Of a DNA stretch of 64,000 nt, positions 33,970 through 42,845 are shown piece after piece (position 1 is the stretch's first letter; each line of letters opens with the position of its first letter). The notes beneath the pieces were generated by a model. That model saw nothing but the letters and a program-made list of their open reading frames with translations, had not been told where the DNA came from and made no database searches. The position numbers and the translations under genes are program-made. This stretch comes from Pseudobutyrivibrio sp. (GTDB taxonomy: Bacteria > Bacillota > Clostridia > Lachnospirales > Lachnospiraceae): the NCBI RefSeq assembly GCF_017471675.1, contig NZ_JAFUSK010000014.1, forward strand, positions 1-64,000, written 5' to 3'.

Positions 33970-35121
33970 ATGTTTAAAAATAACGGAAAACTTAAGCTTT
34001 TAATTATCGTAGGCACTCGCCCTGAGATTATTCGTCTAGCCGCAGTCATTAAGAAGTGTCGCAAGTACTTCGACTGCGTCTTAGCACACACAGGTCAGAA
34101 CTACGACTATAATCTTAATGGCGTATTCTTCAAGGACCTTCAGCTGGACGACCCAGACGTATACATGGATGCTGTTGGCGATAACCTGGGCCAGACAGTA
34201 GGAAATATTATAGCTAGATCTTACGAACTTATGGTAGAAATTAATCCAGACGCACTTCTTATACTTGGAGATACTAACTCTTGCCTTTCAGCTATTGCAG
34301 CAAAGAGATTGCATATTCCAATCTTCCATATGGAGGCTGGAAATAGATGTAAGGATGAGTGCCTTCCAGAGGAGACAAATCGCCGTATTGTAGATATTAT
34401 TTCAGATGTAAATATGGCTTATTCAGAGCATGCAAGAAGATATCTTGCAGAGTGCGGTCTTCCAAAGGAGCGTACTTATGTAACAGGCTCTCCTATGGCA
34501 GAGGTATTGCATGAGAATCTTGAGGCTATCGAGGCATCAGATGTTCTTGAAAAGCTTGGACTTGAGCCAAAGAAGTATATCCTTCTTTCAGCTCACCGTG
34601 AGGAAAATATTGATACAGAAAAGAATTTTACATCTCTTTTCACAGCTATCAATAAGCTGGCTGAAAAGTACGATATGCCAATTCTTTATAGCTGTCATCC
34701 ACGTAGCCGTAAGCGTTTAGAGGCTACAGGCTTCAAGCTTGACCCACGTGTTAGAATGCATGAGCCACTTGGCTTCCATGATTATAATCATTTGCAGATG
34801 AATGCATTTGCAGTAGTTTCAGATTCAGGCACATTGCCAGAGGAATCAAGCTTTTTTACAAGTATTGGACATCCATTCCCTGCAGTATGTATCCGTACAT
34901 CTACAGAGCGTCCAGAGGCTCTTGATAAGGCTTGCTTCGTGCTTGCAGGTATTGATGAGCATTCACTTCTTCAGGCTGTCACAACAGCTATAGATATGAA
35001 CGAGGAGGGAGATTATGGCATCCCAGTACCTGATTACATCGAAGAGAATGTTTCTACAAAGGTTGTAAAGATTATCCAGAGCTATACAGGTGTAGTAAAT
35101 AAGATGGTGTGGAGAAAGTAA
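33970..35121 (+). CDS. capG: CapG-like UDP-N-acetyl-hexosamine 2-epimerase
   Basis: This 383-aa GT-B fold epimerase is of the WecB/CapG family. Motifs are LIIVGTRPEIIRLAAVI, LAHTGQNYDYNLNG, ILGDTNSCLS, FHMEAGNRCKDECLPEETNR and SAHREENIDTEKNF. CapG inverts C2 of UDP-N-acetyl-6-deoxy-L-talosamine to give UDP-N-acetyl-L-fucosamine, completing the capE-capF-capG set. The RBS region (GATGAGGTGT) lies in the repeat element just upstream, so the repeat supplies the ribosome site. Confidence 0.93.
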   Translation: MFKNNGKLKLLIIVGTRPEIIRLAAVIKKCRKYFDCVLAHTGQNYDYNLNGVFFKDLQLDDPDVYMDAVGDNLGQTVGNIIARSYELMVEINPDALLILGDTNSCLSAIAAKRLHIPIFHMEAGNRCKDECLPEETNRRIVDIISDVNMAYSEHARRYLAECGLPKERTYVTGSPMAEVLHENLEAIEASDVLEKLGLEPKKYILLSAHREENIDTEKNFTSLFTAINKLAEKYDMPILYSCHPRSRKRLEATGFKLDPRVRMHEPLGFHDYNHLQMNAFAVVSDSGTLPEESSFFTSIGHPFPAVCIRTSTERPEALDKACFVLAGIDEHSLLQAVTTAIDMNEEGDYGIPVPDYIEENVSTKVVKIIQSYTGVVNKMVWRK

Positions 35122-35133
35122 AATTGTTTGCCC

Positions 35134-35172
35134 AGAACTGCCCATTGCCGAAGGCAATTTTTATGGCAGTTA
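35134..35172. repeat. Nested hairpin repeat, family 2, copy 1
   Basis: AGAACTGCCCATTGCCG starts a nested stem: AACTGCC/GGCAGTT outside and ATTGCC/GGCAAT inside. The same design and much of the sequence recur at 57261-57303. Confidence 0.7.
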
Positions 35173-35206
35173 TTCATTGTTTTATTACCATATAGGAGGA
35201 CCCCTT

Positions 35207-35605
35207 ATGCCAAATAACAAAAGAGAAAAATGGCACAACGCAGTTCTTAGAATGCCAGTGTTTTTGGAAAAGATTGCAGCAGTATTGCTTCTAGTTGGAG
35301 TAATATATGGTATATTCAATCTAATCCTAACAGTAATTAATTTTGGTGGTAGTAGCTTTGATGTTTACATTGAAAACCTCATGAGCACTGCATTTTCGGT
35401 AATCATTGTTATTGAGTTTATCAGAATGCTTATCAGACATTCCATGAATACAGTTGTGGAGGTACTGATTTTTGCTATTGCCAGAGGTCTTGTCGCAGGT
35501 CATGAAAAACCACTTAATGCTTTGATTAGCATTATTGCAATTGCTATACTTCTTGCCTGCCGAAAGTTCTTGTTCCACGATTTTGATTTTGAAGAAGAGA
35601 TTTAG
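35207..35605 (+). CDS. PsiE-like membrane protein
   Basis: This 132-aa protein has four membrane helices and matches the phosphate-starvation-inducible PsiE family. It has the N-terminal KIAAVLLLVGVIYGIFNLIL, then IVIEFIRMLIRHSMNTVVEV, LIFAIARGLV and ALISIIAIAILLACRKFL. Function is unknown. The start at 35207 is set by AGGAGGA six bases before the ATG. It is flanked by hairpins and looks monocistronic. Confidence 0.85.
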   Translation: MPNNKREKWHNAVLRMPVFLEKIAAVLLLVGVIYGIFNLILTVINFGGSSFDVYIENLMSTAFSVIIVIEFIRMLIRHSMNTVVEVLIFAIARGLVAGHEKPLNALISIIAIAILLACRKFLFHDFDFEEEI

Positions 35606-35611
35606 TAAATG

Positions 35612-35640
35612 ATAATTGTAGTCGCATATACGGCTACAAT
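35612..35640 (+). terminator. Terminator after psiE-like gene
   Basis: ATAATTGTAG pairs with CTACAATTAT around TCGCATATACGG, followed by TTT. It stands 21 bases before the next gene's start. Confidence 0.75.
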
Positions 35641-35661
35641 TATTTTATGAAAGGAATAGTT

Positions 35662-36699
35662 ATGAAGGTTCTACACATTTTAAGTTCGCAAATATTTTCA
35701 GGAGCTGAGAATGTTGTATGTCAAATTATAAATATGTTCAAGGATGACAGTGATGTTGAGATGGCATATTGCAGTCCTGATGGTACAGTTCGCAAAGCGT
35801 TAGAAGAGCGCGACATCAATTTCTATCCAATAGAAAAAATGAACACTTCCGAGCTAAAACGTGTAATTGTCGCATATCAGCCTGACGTAATCCACGCACA
35901 TGACATGCGTGCAGGATTTCTTGCGGCTAGGGCATGTGGTACAATACCACTTACTTCACACATTCATAATAATGCGTTTAATAGTAGGGGAGTTTCTCTT
36001 AAGTCTATTGCGTATTTTTACGCAGCATTGAAGGCAAAAAGTATTATTTGGGTTTCAAATAGTTCATTCAGTGGATATGCTTTCCATGGGCCACTCAAGA
36101 AAAAAAGTGTGATTTTATATAATGCTATAGATGTAAATGAATTACAGACGAGAATGGCTTATGATATAAATAGCTATGATTATGACATGGTGTATGTTGG
36201 TAGAATGGTTTACCAGAAAAATCTTCATAGATTGTTAAAGATTACTAGAATTATTGCAAATAAATATCCTAACATTAAAGTGGCTATTGCTGGAACAGGT
36301 GAGGATGAGCAAGAGCTAAAACAACTTTGTTCGGATTTAGGGTTGGATGCCAACGTTAGCTTTTTAGGCTATCAAAGTAATCCAGTAAAATTATTACATG
36401 ATTCGAAAATGATGGTTCTTACTTCAAGATGGGAAGGAACGCCTATGGTCGCATTGGAATCCATGGCACTTGGTACACCAATTATCAGTACGCCATCAGA
36501 CGGTATGATAGATTTAATTACTGATGGATATAATGGATACCTTTCTGATGATGATAATGATTTTGCAGAAAAGATTATAAAGGTATTGTCTGACGATAAA
36601 TTATATGAGACTCTTAGAGAGAATCAATTAAAGCGCTCAGCAGAGGTTAATGATATAAATAAATATAAAACAGTACTAACCAGAATTTATAAAGAATAG
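35662..36699 (+). CDS. GT4 family glycosyltransferase
   Basis: This 345-aa GT-B glycosyltransferase begins KVLHILSSQIFSGAENVVCQ. It has DVIHAHDMRAG in the acceptor domain and VYVGRMVYQKNLHRLLK plus TSRWEGTPMVALESMALGTP in the donor domain. The E-x7-E type motif EGTPMVALE binds the sugar nucleotide. It is presumably a step in glycan repeat-unit assembly; donor and acceptor are unknown. The ATG at 35662 has AAAGGA six bases upstream. The EamA-like pair follows after 13 bp. Confidence 0.9.
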   Translation: MKVLHILSSQIFSGAENVVCQIINMFKDDSDVEMAYCSPDGTVRKALEERDINFYPIEKMNTSELKRVIVAYQPDVIHAHDMRAGFLAARACGTIPLTSHIHNNAFNSRGVSLKSIAYFYAALKAKSIIWVSNSSFSGYAFHGPLKKKSVILYNAIDVNELQTRMAYDINSYDYDMVYVGRMVYQKNLHRLLKITRIIANKYPNIKVAIAGTGEDEQELKQLCSDLGLDANVSFLGYQSNPVKLLHDSKMMVLTSRWEGTPMVALESMALGTPIISTPSDGMIDLITDGYNGYLSDDDNDFAEKIIKVLSDDKLYETLRENQLKRSAEVNDINKYKTVLTRIYKE

Positions 36700-36712
36700 G
36701 AGATAATAGTAT

Positions 36713-37105
36713 ATGAAAGAAAAAATCAAATGGTTTGTGATTCTTCACATAATTATTTTAGTGTATTCTCTAAATAGCATCTGTTCCAAGACAGCAGCCC
36801 AGTACGAATTTTTAAGCCCTAAGTGGATTTTCTTCTACGCAATCGTTGTTTGTATCTTGGGATTCTACGCTATCGCATGGCAGCAGGTACTTAAGCATCT
36901 TCCTTTAATCACCACCTATGCTAACAAAGCAGTGACAACGCTTTGGGGGCTTGTTTGGGGATTTGTTATTTTTCATGAAGGCATTACTATTCAAAAGGTT
37001 ATCGGAGCAGCTGTTGTAATCCTTGGAGTTTACCTAGTTGTTAGTGGTGACGAAGCAGGAAGTGCCGCAAAAGAAGATTCAAAGGAGGACGGAAATAATG
37101 CTTAA
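36713..37105 (+). CDS. Small EamA/SMR-like transporter subunit 1
   Basis: This 130-aa protein has four membrane helices: KWFVILHIIILVYSLNSICS, WIFFYAIVVCILGFYAIAWQ, TYANKAVTTLWGLVWGFVIF and IGAAVVILGVYLVVSG. It resembles half of a drug/metabolite transporter (EamA) or an SMR subunit. It overlaps by 8 bp a second gene of the same kind, so a heterodimer is likely, as with ArnE/ArnF. In this locus it may flip an undecaprenyl-phosphate sugar (inference). Confidence 0.8.
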   Translation: MKEKIKWFVILHIIILVYSLNSICSKTAAQYEFLSPKWIFFYAIVVCILGFYAIAWQQVLKHLPLITTYANKAVTTLWGLVWGFVIFHEGITIQKVIGAAVVILGVYLVVSGDEAGSAAKEDSKEDGNNA

Positions 37106-37439
37106 ATATGCTTTAATAATGCTTACGGGTACATTTATTGCATCCGTCTCACAGATTGTTTTAAAGAAGGCAGCGGAGAAGGAATATCCTAACAAACTTG
37201 CGGAATATCTTAATCCAATGGTAATGGGAGCTTACGTTGTATTCTTTGCTGCATCACTTTGTTCAGTAATCGGCTACAAGGAGGTTCCACTTTCACTTGG
37301 ACCTATTCTTGAGGCTACAGGATATATCTGGGTTGCAATCTTAGGTAGAATCTTCTTAAAAGAAAGTATTAGTAAGAAAAAGGCTTTAGGACTGGTTGTA
37401 ATCATTATAGGTATTATCATTGCAAGTGCAGGTGTGTAG
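37098..37439 (+). CDS. Small EamA/SMR-like transporter subunit 2
   Basis: This 113-aa protein has four membrane helices and the SMR-like pattern LTGTFIASVSQIVLKKAA, PMVMGAYVVFFAASLCSVIG, PLSLGPILEATGYIWVAILG, IGIIIASAGV. The ATG at 37098 has AAGGAGG about eight bases upstream and lies inside the end of the first subunit gene. The frame is open further upstream only as a shadow of that gene. It is a likely partner of subunit 1. Confidence 0.82.
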   Translation: MLKYALIMLTGTFIASVSQIVLKKAAEKEYPNKLAEYLNPMVMGAYVVFFAASLCSVIGYKEVPLSLGPILEATGYIWVAILGRIFLKESISKKKALGLVVIIIGIIIASAGV

Positions 37440-37547
37440 ATAGGAAAATATTTTAAAATATTACAATAATTCACACATTTTTCGTAAATACATGATATTA
37501 TAACTCTCGACTCAACAATTATGATATTTATAAGGAGTTATGAGAGT

Positions 37548-39131
37548 ATGAAAGTTTTCAAAAAAATTGCTAGTATAGTAATAGCTTTTGCCTTCGTGGT
37601 GACAGCTTTCGCAGGTGCCCCAGCAATTACTGCTGAGGCGGCTGGAAGTGTTGCTATCGGAGGCGTTCTTATTTCAGATGGAAATGTAGTAGTTTCATCT
37701 AAGGGAACAGCTTCATCAGATGATGGTCTCTATCATCTAATTGCATCAGATGTTAATCAAGCAGCGCCAGTTGGAGTAGATGTGGCACAAAGCCCAGTAT
37801 CAGCTGCAGCTTCTTTTGCCGCACCACTTGGATATAATACAGAAGCATCTTTATTATTCAAAAAATTCACTGTTTGTGTAGTAAGTGGTGGAGCCCTTAA
37901 GCCTGTTTCAAACAGCATGTTTATCACAAACCCAGAGGCGCTAGGAAGCACTAAGATTGCCAGAACAGAAAATGGCAAGAAGGGTTTGTTAGCAGATGCC
38001 AGCTCATCTAACATGGGTATGCGTACATTAGCACAGCTTGGTGCAAAGCAGGCAACTGTTACAATCGAGCTTAGCCGTATATCCAATGGTCGTGGAACTC
38101 CATACGTATACAATGGTAAATCCTATAATTTCAATACAGCATTTATTTCTGCTTATGATAATTTAATAGGTAGATTATCTGCACAGGGCGTTCAGGTTTC
38201 TATGATTATCGTATGTGACCAGGCAGCTCCAGGCTTTTTCATGAGCCCTTACGCTGCTGATGGAATTGGACAGCACACATATTATGGCCTTAATGCAACC
38301 ACTACAGAAGGTGCAGAGACACTTGCAGCAGCAGCTTCTTTCCTTGCTAATCGCTATAGTGGATTCAGCTTGTTTGGAATGACAGCGAAGGTGGATAACT
38401 TTATTATTGGAAACGAGGTAAATGCCTGGAGACAGTGGAACTACATGAATTGTGGTAACAACCTTGCAGTATACACTCAGGAATATGCTAACGCATTCCG
38501 TCTTTGCTACAATGCGATTAAGTCAGTAAATGCCAATGCAAATGTTTACACATGTATCGACCACAGCTGGAATGCAAGCGCAAGCGGCCTTCACAGCTCA
38601 CGTTCATTCTTAACACAGTTTAACAATTGCATTGCAAGCCAGGGTAATATTGATTGGAGACTTGCTTTCCATGCATACAATTATCCACTTACAAATAACA
38701 TGGCATGGGCACCAACAGACAAGATTCAGCGCAATCAGAATACCAAATATATCTCAGTTTATAATATTGATGTGCTTACTGATTTCTTAAGTCAGCCAGC
38801 ATTCCTATCACCTAGCGGTGCTGTCAGAACAGTTAAGCTTTCTGAGCAGGGTTACACATCATCAGCCGGTCAGGAGGCACAGGCTGTGTCTATCGTATAT
38901 GCGATAATGGTTGCCAACAATAACAGCCACATCGATGGAATCATCCTTGCCCGTGAAAAGGATGATCCACATATCGAAATGCCACAGGGTCTTGCAAACG
39001 GCCTTCTTGATTATAGTAATCATGCAAAGGTTTCTTATGAAATGTATAAGAATGCTGAAAGCCCAGACACAATTGCCAAGGCAAGCGGCATGGCAGGTGT
39101 TGATTTGAACACACTTTTAGCACCAAGATAA
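37548..39131 (+). CDS. Secreted DUF5722 protein, putative glycoside hydrolase
   Basis: This 527-aa protein has a signal peptide (KVFKKIASIVIAFAFVVTAF, cleaved near ITAEAA). The rest matches DUF5722: FIIGNEVNAWRQWNYM, FHAYNYPL, and LSEQGYTSSAGQEAQA. The placing of Glu in GNEVN and LSEQGY looks like the acid/base and nucleophile of a clan GH-A (TIM barrel) hydrolase, though no substrate is known. AAGGAG precedes the ATG at 37548. It may trim or remodel the exported glycan. It is monocistronic between two terminators. Confidence 0.8.
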   Translation: MKVFKKIASIVIAFAFVVTAFAGAPAITAEAAGSVAIGGVLISDGNVVVSSKGTASSDDGLYHLIASDVNQAAPVGVDVAQSPVSAAASFAAPLGYNTEASLLFKKFTVCVVSGGALKPVSNSMFITNPEALGSTKIARTENGKKGLLADASSSNMGMRTLAQLGAKQATVTIELSRISNGRGTPYVYNGKSYNFNTAFISAYDNLIGRLSAQGVQVSMIIVCDQAAPGFFMSPYAADGIGQHTYYGLNATTTEGAETLAAAASFLANRYSGFSLFGMTAKVDNFIIGNEVNAWRQWNYMNCGNNLAVYTQEYANAFRLCYNAIKSVNANANVYTCIDHSWNASASGLHSSRSFLTQFNNCIASQGNIDWRLAFHAYNYPLTNNMAWAPTDKIQRNQNTKYISVYNIDVLTDFLSQPAFLSPSGAVRTVKLSEQGYTSSAGQEAQAVSIVYAIMVANNNSHIDGIILAREKDDPHIEMPQGLANGLLDYSNHAKVSYEMYKNAESPDTIAKASGMAGVDLNTLLAPR

Positions 39132-39211
39132 AATGTGCTAAATTTGCAGCAAATATGGATTTTACATAAGCTAGATGATTAAGAAATTCCTACTTTTAAG
39201 ATAAGATATGG

Positions 39212-39262
39212 TATAATACAAGCGTCGAGGTTGATTTAATTCAGCTTCGGCGCTTATTATAT
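39212..39262 (+). terminator. Terminator with embedded TATAAT
   Basis: AAGCGTCGAGG (39220-39230) pairs with CTTCGGCGCTT (39245-39255), including G-U pairs, and is followed by ATTATAT. GGTATAAT (-10 at 39212-39217) lies immediately before, so a start near 39224 would lack part of the 5' arm. Confidence 0.65.
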
Positions 39263-39294
39263 AGTTGAGGAGAGACCAATAGGTCTATAGAAAA

Positions 39295-40257
39295 ATGGCA
39301 AAAAAGATTTCGATTGTAGTTTCAGTATATAATGAGGAGCTTGGACTTAAGCAGTTTTATGAACACACCAGCCCTATCCTATCAGAGGCATGCGCTAAGA
39401 GCGGCTGGGATTATGAGCTGATTTTTGTTAACGATGGCAGTAGGGATTCCAGCTTAGAGATTCTTAAGGAATTTGCAGCAGCAGATGACCATGTGGTAGT
39501 GGTTAACTTTGCAGCTAACAGAGGCCATGAGGCAGCGATGATAGCTGGCATTGATGTATCTACAGGCGATGGCGTTGTTTGCATGGATGCAGATTTGCAG
39601 CATCCACCAGAAGCAATTCCTGGCATCATTGCTAAATTTGATGAAGGCTATGATGTAATATCTATGGTTCGCACCGCCAGAGAGGATGCAGGCTTATTTA
39701 AAAAGATTACATCTGCAGCCTTTTACAGGGTTATGAATAAAATGTCCAAGGCAAATTTTGAAAACAATTCATCAGATTTCTTTGGAATTTCCCGCAGGGT
39801 AGCCCTTGTACTTAAGAAGGATTATCGCGAGCGCGTTAGATTTCTCCGTGGCTATGTGCAAAACGTAGGCTTCAAGAAGACTACACTTGAGTTCAAGGCC
39901 AGCGCACGTGTGGCAGGAGAAAGCAACTATAATCTTAAGGCGCTTGTTAAGCTTTCACTTAACGCCATCTGTAATTTTTCAGATGCACCTCTTAAGATGG
40001 GAATCTATGCAGGTATGACATCCTTGGCATTTGCCTTTATATTGATTGTTTATTCTATCATTCAGTTTTTCCTGGGCAATGCACCATCAGGCTACTCAAC
40101 AGTGGTAGTTCTTATTTGTTTTATGTTTGGGGTGTTGTTTATCATCCTTGGATTTATATCAGAATATTTGGCGATTATTTTTGCAGAAGTGAAAAATCGC
40201 CCAATATATATAGTTGATAGCATTATCACTAAAAATGGGGAAGAGAGGAACGAGTAA
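39295..40257 (+). CDS. GT2 glycosyltransferase, GtrB/ArnC-like
   Basis: This 320-aa polyprenyl-phosphate glycosyltransferase has ISIVVSVYNEELGLKQFYEH, FVNDGSRDSSLEIL, CMDADLQHPPEAI (DxD-type metal site) and the NNSSDFFGISRR region. Two membrane helices close the protein (near 232-260 and 266-295). GtrB enzymes make undecaprenyl-phosphate-glucose for GtrII-type transferases, so partnership with the protein at 25148 is possible. It overlaps the next gene by one base. Confidence 0.9.
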   Translation: MAKKISIVVSVYNEELGLKQFYEHTSPILSEACAKSGWDYELIFVNDGSRDSSLEILKEFAAADDHVVVVNFAANRGHEAAMIAGIDVSTGDGVVCMDADLQHPPEAIPGIIAKFDEGYDVISMVRTAREDAGLFKKITSAAFYRVMNKMSKANFENNSSDFFGISRRVALVLKKDYRERVRFLRGYVQNVGFKKTTLEFKASARVAGESNYNLKALVKLSLNAICNFSDAPLKMGIYAGMTSLAFAFILIVYSIIQFFLGNAPSGYSTVVVLICFMFGVLFIILGFISEYLAIIFAEVKNRPIYIVDSIITKNGEERNE

Positions 40258-40874
40258 TGAAAAGTATTGCTATTATGGGGGCTAGCGGCCACTGCAAGGT
40301 TGTTGCAGAAATCGCACTTGAAAATGGATATGACAATATCGTATTTGTGGATTTGAATCCTACTATCGATATGTTGGGGGAGTATCCTGTCGCTGATGAG
40401 GACACGGATTTAGAGAATTTTATTAATGAAAAGTACGATTTTATTGTTGGAATTGGTGATGCTAAGATTCGCCGTAAGGTTCAGGAAAAGCTTATTAACA
40501 AGGGTGCCAATGTGGTAACACTTATCCATCCTAGTGCTGTCATTGCATACGATGCCAAGATTGGCACAGGTACAGTGGTGATGGCTGGCGCTGTTGTTAA
40601 TCCAGGCACCACAGTAGGTGATGGTGTTATTATAAACACCGGCGCATCTGTGGATCATGATAATATGATTGGCGATTACGCTCACATTTCTGTTGGGGCT
40701 CACACCGCAGGCACAGTTGCCATTGGTGACAACACCTGGCTTGGAATTGGAGCGGTAGTCAGCAATAATCTTTCAATCTGCTCTAACTGTGTGATTGGTG
40801 CAGGAGCAGTAGTTGTTAAAAATATCATCAAGGAAGGAACTTACGTGGGAGTTCCCGCTAAAAAGATTGACTAA
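40257..40874 (+). CDS. PglD/NeuD-like sugar O- or N-acetyltransferase
   Basis: This 205-aa protein has an N-terminal Rossmann-like nucleotide-sugar domain (SIAIMGASGHCKVVAEIALE) and a C-terminal left-handed beta-helix of hexapeptide repeats (IGTGTVVMAGAVVNPGTTVG and on). ASVDHDNMIGDYAHISVGAH holds the catalytic His region of PglD. With the dehydratase (19561), aminotransferase (21529) and phosphoglycosyl transferase (22781) it could complete a UDP-diacetylbacillosamine pathway; NeuD-type sialic acid O-acetylation is the alternative. ATG overlaps the previous stop (TAATG). Confidence 0.88.
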   Translation: MKSIAIMGASGHCKVVAEIALENGYDNIVFVDLNPTIDMLGEYPVADEDTDLENFINEKYDFIVGIGDAKIRRKVQEKLINKGANVVTLIHPSAVIAYDAKIGTGTVVMAGAVVNPGTTVGDGVIINTGASVDHDNMIGDYAHISVGAHTAGTVAIGDNTWLGIGAVVSNNLSICSNCVIGAGAVVVKNIIKEGTYVGVPAKKID

Positions 40875-42037
40875 TGGATTCTAAGGCTAGAACTAATAAC
40901 ATAGATATCATTAAGGGCATTGCAATAATATTGATGGTTTACGGGCACACTTTTGGTGTAGCCCGTGATTTCATCTATTTATTCCACATGCCCGTTTTTA
41001 TTTTTGTAAGTGGATATTGCTTTAATAAGGCACATGGGGCTAGCTTGCAGCAGGCAGAAGGATATTTCTTTTCAAGGGTACGCAGGCTGCTGATTCCTTA
41101 TATGGGATTTAATATCGTATATGCGATACTTAACAATGTGTTTATTAGTCTAAACTTCTACACTGATAACGGAGCCTTTAAGCAGGATGTGGTCTTTATC
41201 CAAAAGGCTGCCCAGACACTGATGCATCGAAAGGGTGTTAGGGAGCTTGTGGTAGATGTGTACAATGTGCTTACATTAAAGGAGATTCCGCAGATGGGAA
41301 GCGCAAGCTGGTTTTTAATTGTGCTGTTTTTGGTTTGCGTTATTCATTGCTTTGTGGAGTATGGGATTAAGGATTTTGGCTCCAAAGTTAGAGTAGCGGT
41401 GCTTTGTGTATTGCTTGCCATTAATTTGCTGGTTGCCTTTGCCATTTCAAATGGATTTGCCAGTGAAGCTCCTATTGCTGATAGACATTTGCAGGTGTTT
41501 GGGGTGTATAGCTGTTATTTGATGGGAGTGCTTACAAGGTCATTTGTTGATACTGGAACGATAGGTAAGCTGTTAGCTAAGAAGTGGATAGTGATATGTG
41601 CAGGACCTGTATCATTTGTTATATTATTGGCACTTTTGCCATTTGGTACACTGGAGCTTTCCAAATCTCAGATTGTAAATCCTGTGTTTTTAGTAGCTAC
41701 CACCTTCCTAGGCATGGTCATGCTGGCTTCTGTGGCGGCTGATTTGGAAAATAATTTTCTAGGAAGATGGCTTACATTCATTGGCAAGCACACAATGTCT
41801 ATACTGTTTTTGCACATCCTGGCTTTCAAGCTGGTTTCTGTAGGCTATTGCCTGGCTGTTGGCAAGCCGATGTATATGGTAGCATCCTGGCCGGTAATAT
41901 TTGATGCCCCAGAATATGTGTTGATTATTTACACTATTGTTGGTGTGGCATTGCCGTTGCTTGCGGATGCGGTGATTGATTGCTTGAAAGCAATTTATAA
42001 AAGACAAATTATTACAGATAGTAATAGTGGAGACTAA
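40874..42037 (+). CDS. Acyltransferase family 3 membrane protein
   Basis: This 387-aa integral membrane O-acyltransferase has about ten helices. The N-terminal KGIAIILMVYGHTFGVARDF with the catalytic His (GH) and FIYLFHMPVFIFVSGYCF are the standard acyltransferase_3 motifs. Such proteins acetylate or succinylate exported sugars. It overlaps the PglD-like gene by one base, so the glycan-modification trio 39295-42037 is one translational unit. Confidence 0.9.
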   Translation: MDSKARTNNIDIIKGIAIILMVYGHTFGVARDFIYLFHMPVFIFVSGYCFNKAHGASLQQAEGYFFSRVRRLLIPYMGFNIVYAILNNVFISLNFYTDNGAFKQDVVFIQKAAQTLMHRKGVRELVVDVYNVLTLKEIPQMGSASWFLIVLFLVCVIHCFVEYGIKDFGSKVRVAVLCVLLAINLLVAFAISNGFASEAPIADRHLQVFGVYSCYLMGVLTRSFVDTGTIGKLLAKKWIVICAGPVSFVILLALLPFGTLELSKSQIVNPVFLVATTFLGMVMLASVAADLENNFLGRWLTFIGKHTMSILFLHILAFKLVSVGYCLAVGKPMYMVASWPVIFDAPEYVLIIYTIVGVALPLLADAVIDCLKAIYKRQIITDSNSGD

Positions 42038-42073
42038 GAAGAAATTTGTATAGAATTTACATGAATTCAATTT

Positions 42074-42099
42074 ATATTGTATTTACAATATGGTAAAAT
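42074..42099 (+). promoter_or_regulatory. Palindromic operator and -10 of sod gene
   Basis: ATATTGTATTTACAATAT (42074-42091) has perfect 8-bp arms. TGG-TAAAAT (-10, 42094-42099) follows at once, so a bound repressor would cover the space between -35 and -10. AT-rich palindromes like this suit PerR/Fur-type peroxide regulators (inference). Confidence 0.6.
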
Positions 42100-42160
42100 G
42101 TATACACTAATCCAAAATGACATAAGCATATTAATGGTTCATTTGAAAGGAGAGTATACT

Positions 42161-42778
42161 ATGTACGAACAGATTAAATTACCTTACGCTACAGACGCTC
42201 TTGAGCCTTATATCGATAAGGAAACAGTTGAGACACATCATGGTAAACACCACGCTACATATACAAAGAATTTTAATGACTTGGCAGAAAAAGCCGGCAT
42301 GGCAAATCTATCTGCTGAGGAGTTACTAGCAAGCCTTGATAAGGTTAGCGATGAGACTTTAAGAAAAGGACTTCGCAATCAGGGTGGTGGTTACTATAAT
42401 CACAATCTTTATTTTGAAATGTTTTCACCTAATGCTGCTAAAGAGCCAACAGGTGCTTTAGCTACAGCAATAGCAGATACTTTTGGTAGCCTTGATGCCC
42501 TAAAGGAGCAGATGTCTACAGCTGCCGCAGGCCAGTTTGGCTCAGGCTGGGCATGGCTTTCAACAGACAAGTCAGGCAAGCTTGCCGTATCTACATCACT
42601 TAATCAGGACAATCCAATATCAGAGGGCAAGGGCATGATTCCTATTATTGCTCTGGATGTGTGGGAGCATGCATATTATTTAAAATACAAGAATTTAAGA
42701 CCAGATTATATCAAAGCATTCTGGGAAATCTTGGATTGGAGTAAGGTTTCTGCCAGATATGAGCAAATCTGTTGCTAA
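42161..42778 (+). CDS. sodA: Superoxide dismutase (Fe/Mn)
   Basis: This 205-aa protein begins YEQIKLPYATDALEPYIDKE, with metal ligand His in HHGKHHATYTKNFN, then GGGYYNHNLYFEMF and the C-terminal LDVWEHAYYLKYKN (Asp and His ligands). It is a full-length cytoplasmic Fe/Mn SOD that turns superoxide into peroxide and oxygen. AAAGGAGAG precedes the ATG; the longer upstream frame is not coding. Operator-like palindrome at the promoter. In an anaerobe it is an air-exposure defence. Confidence 0.95.
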   Translation: MYEQIKLPYATDALEPYIDKETVETHHGKHHATYTKNFNDLAEKAGMANLSAEELLASLDKVSDETLRKGLRNQGGGYYNHNLYFEMFSPNAAKEPTGALATAIADTFGSLDALKEQMSTAAAGQFGSGWAWLSTDKSGKLAVSTSLNQDNPISEGKGMIPIIALDVWEHAYYLKYKNLRPDYIKAFWEILDWSKVSARYEQICC

Positions 42779-42807
42779 CAAATGTTTAAATTGATTCTTT
42801 AATGTGG

Positions 42808-42845
42808 TAAAGTGTAAGGAGCGTATGAATGCGCTCCTTATTTTA
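42808..42845 (+). terminator. Terminator with embedded -10 before metY
   Basis: AAGGAGCG (42816-42823) pairs with CGCTCCTT and is followed by ATTTTA. TTTAAA (42785-42790), 17 bp, TAAAGT (42808-42813) makes a promoter whose start near 42820 falls inside the 5' arm. Confidence 0.7.
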
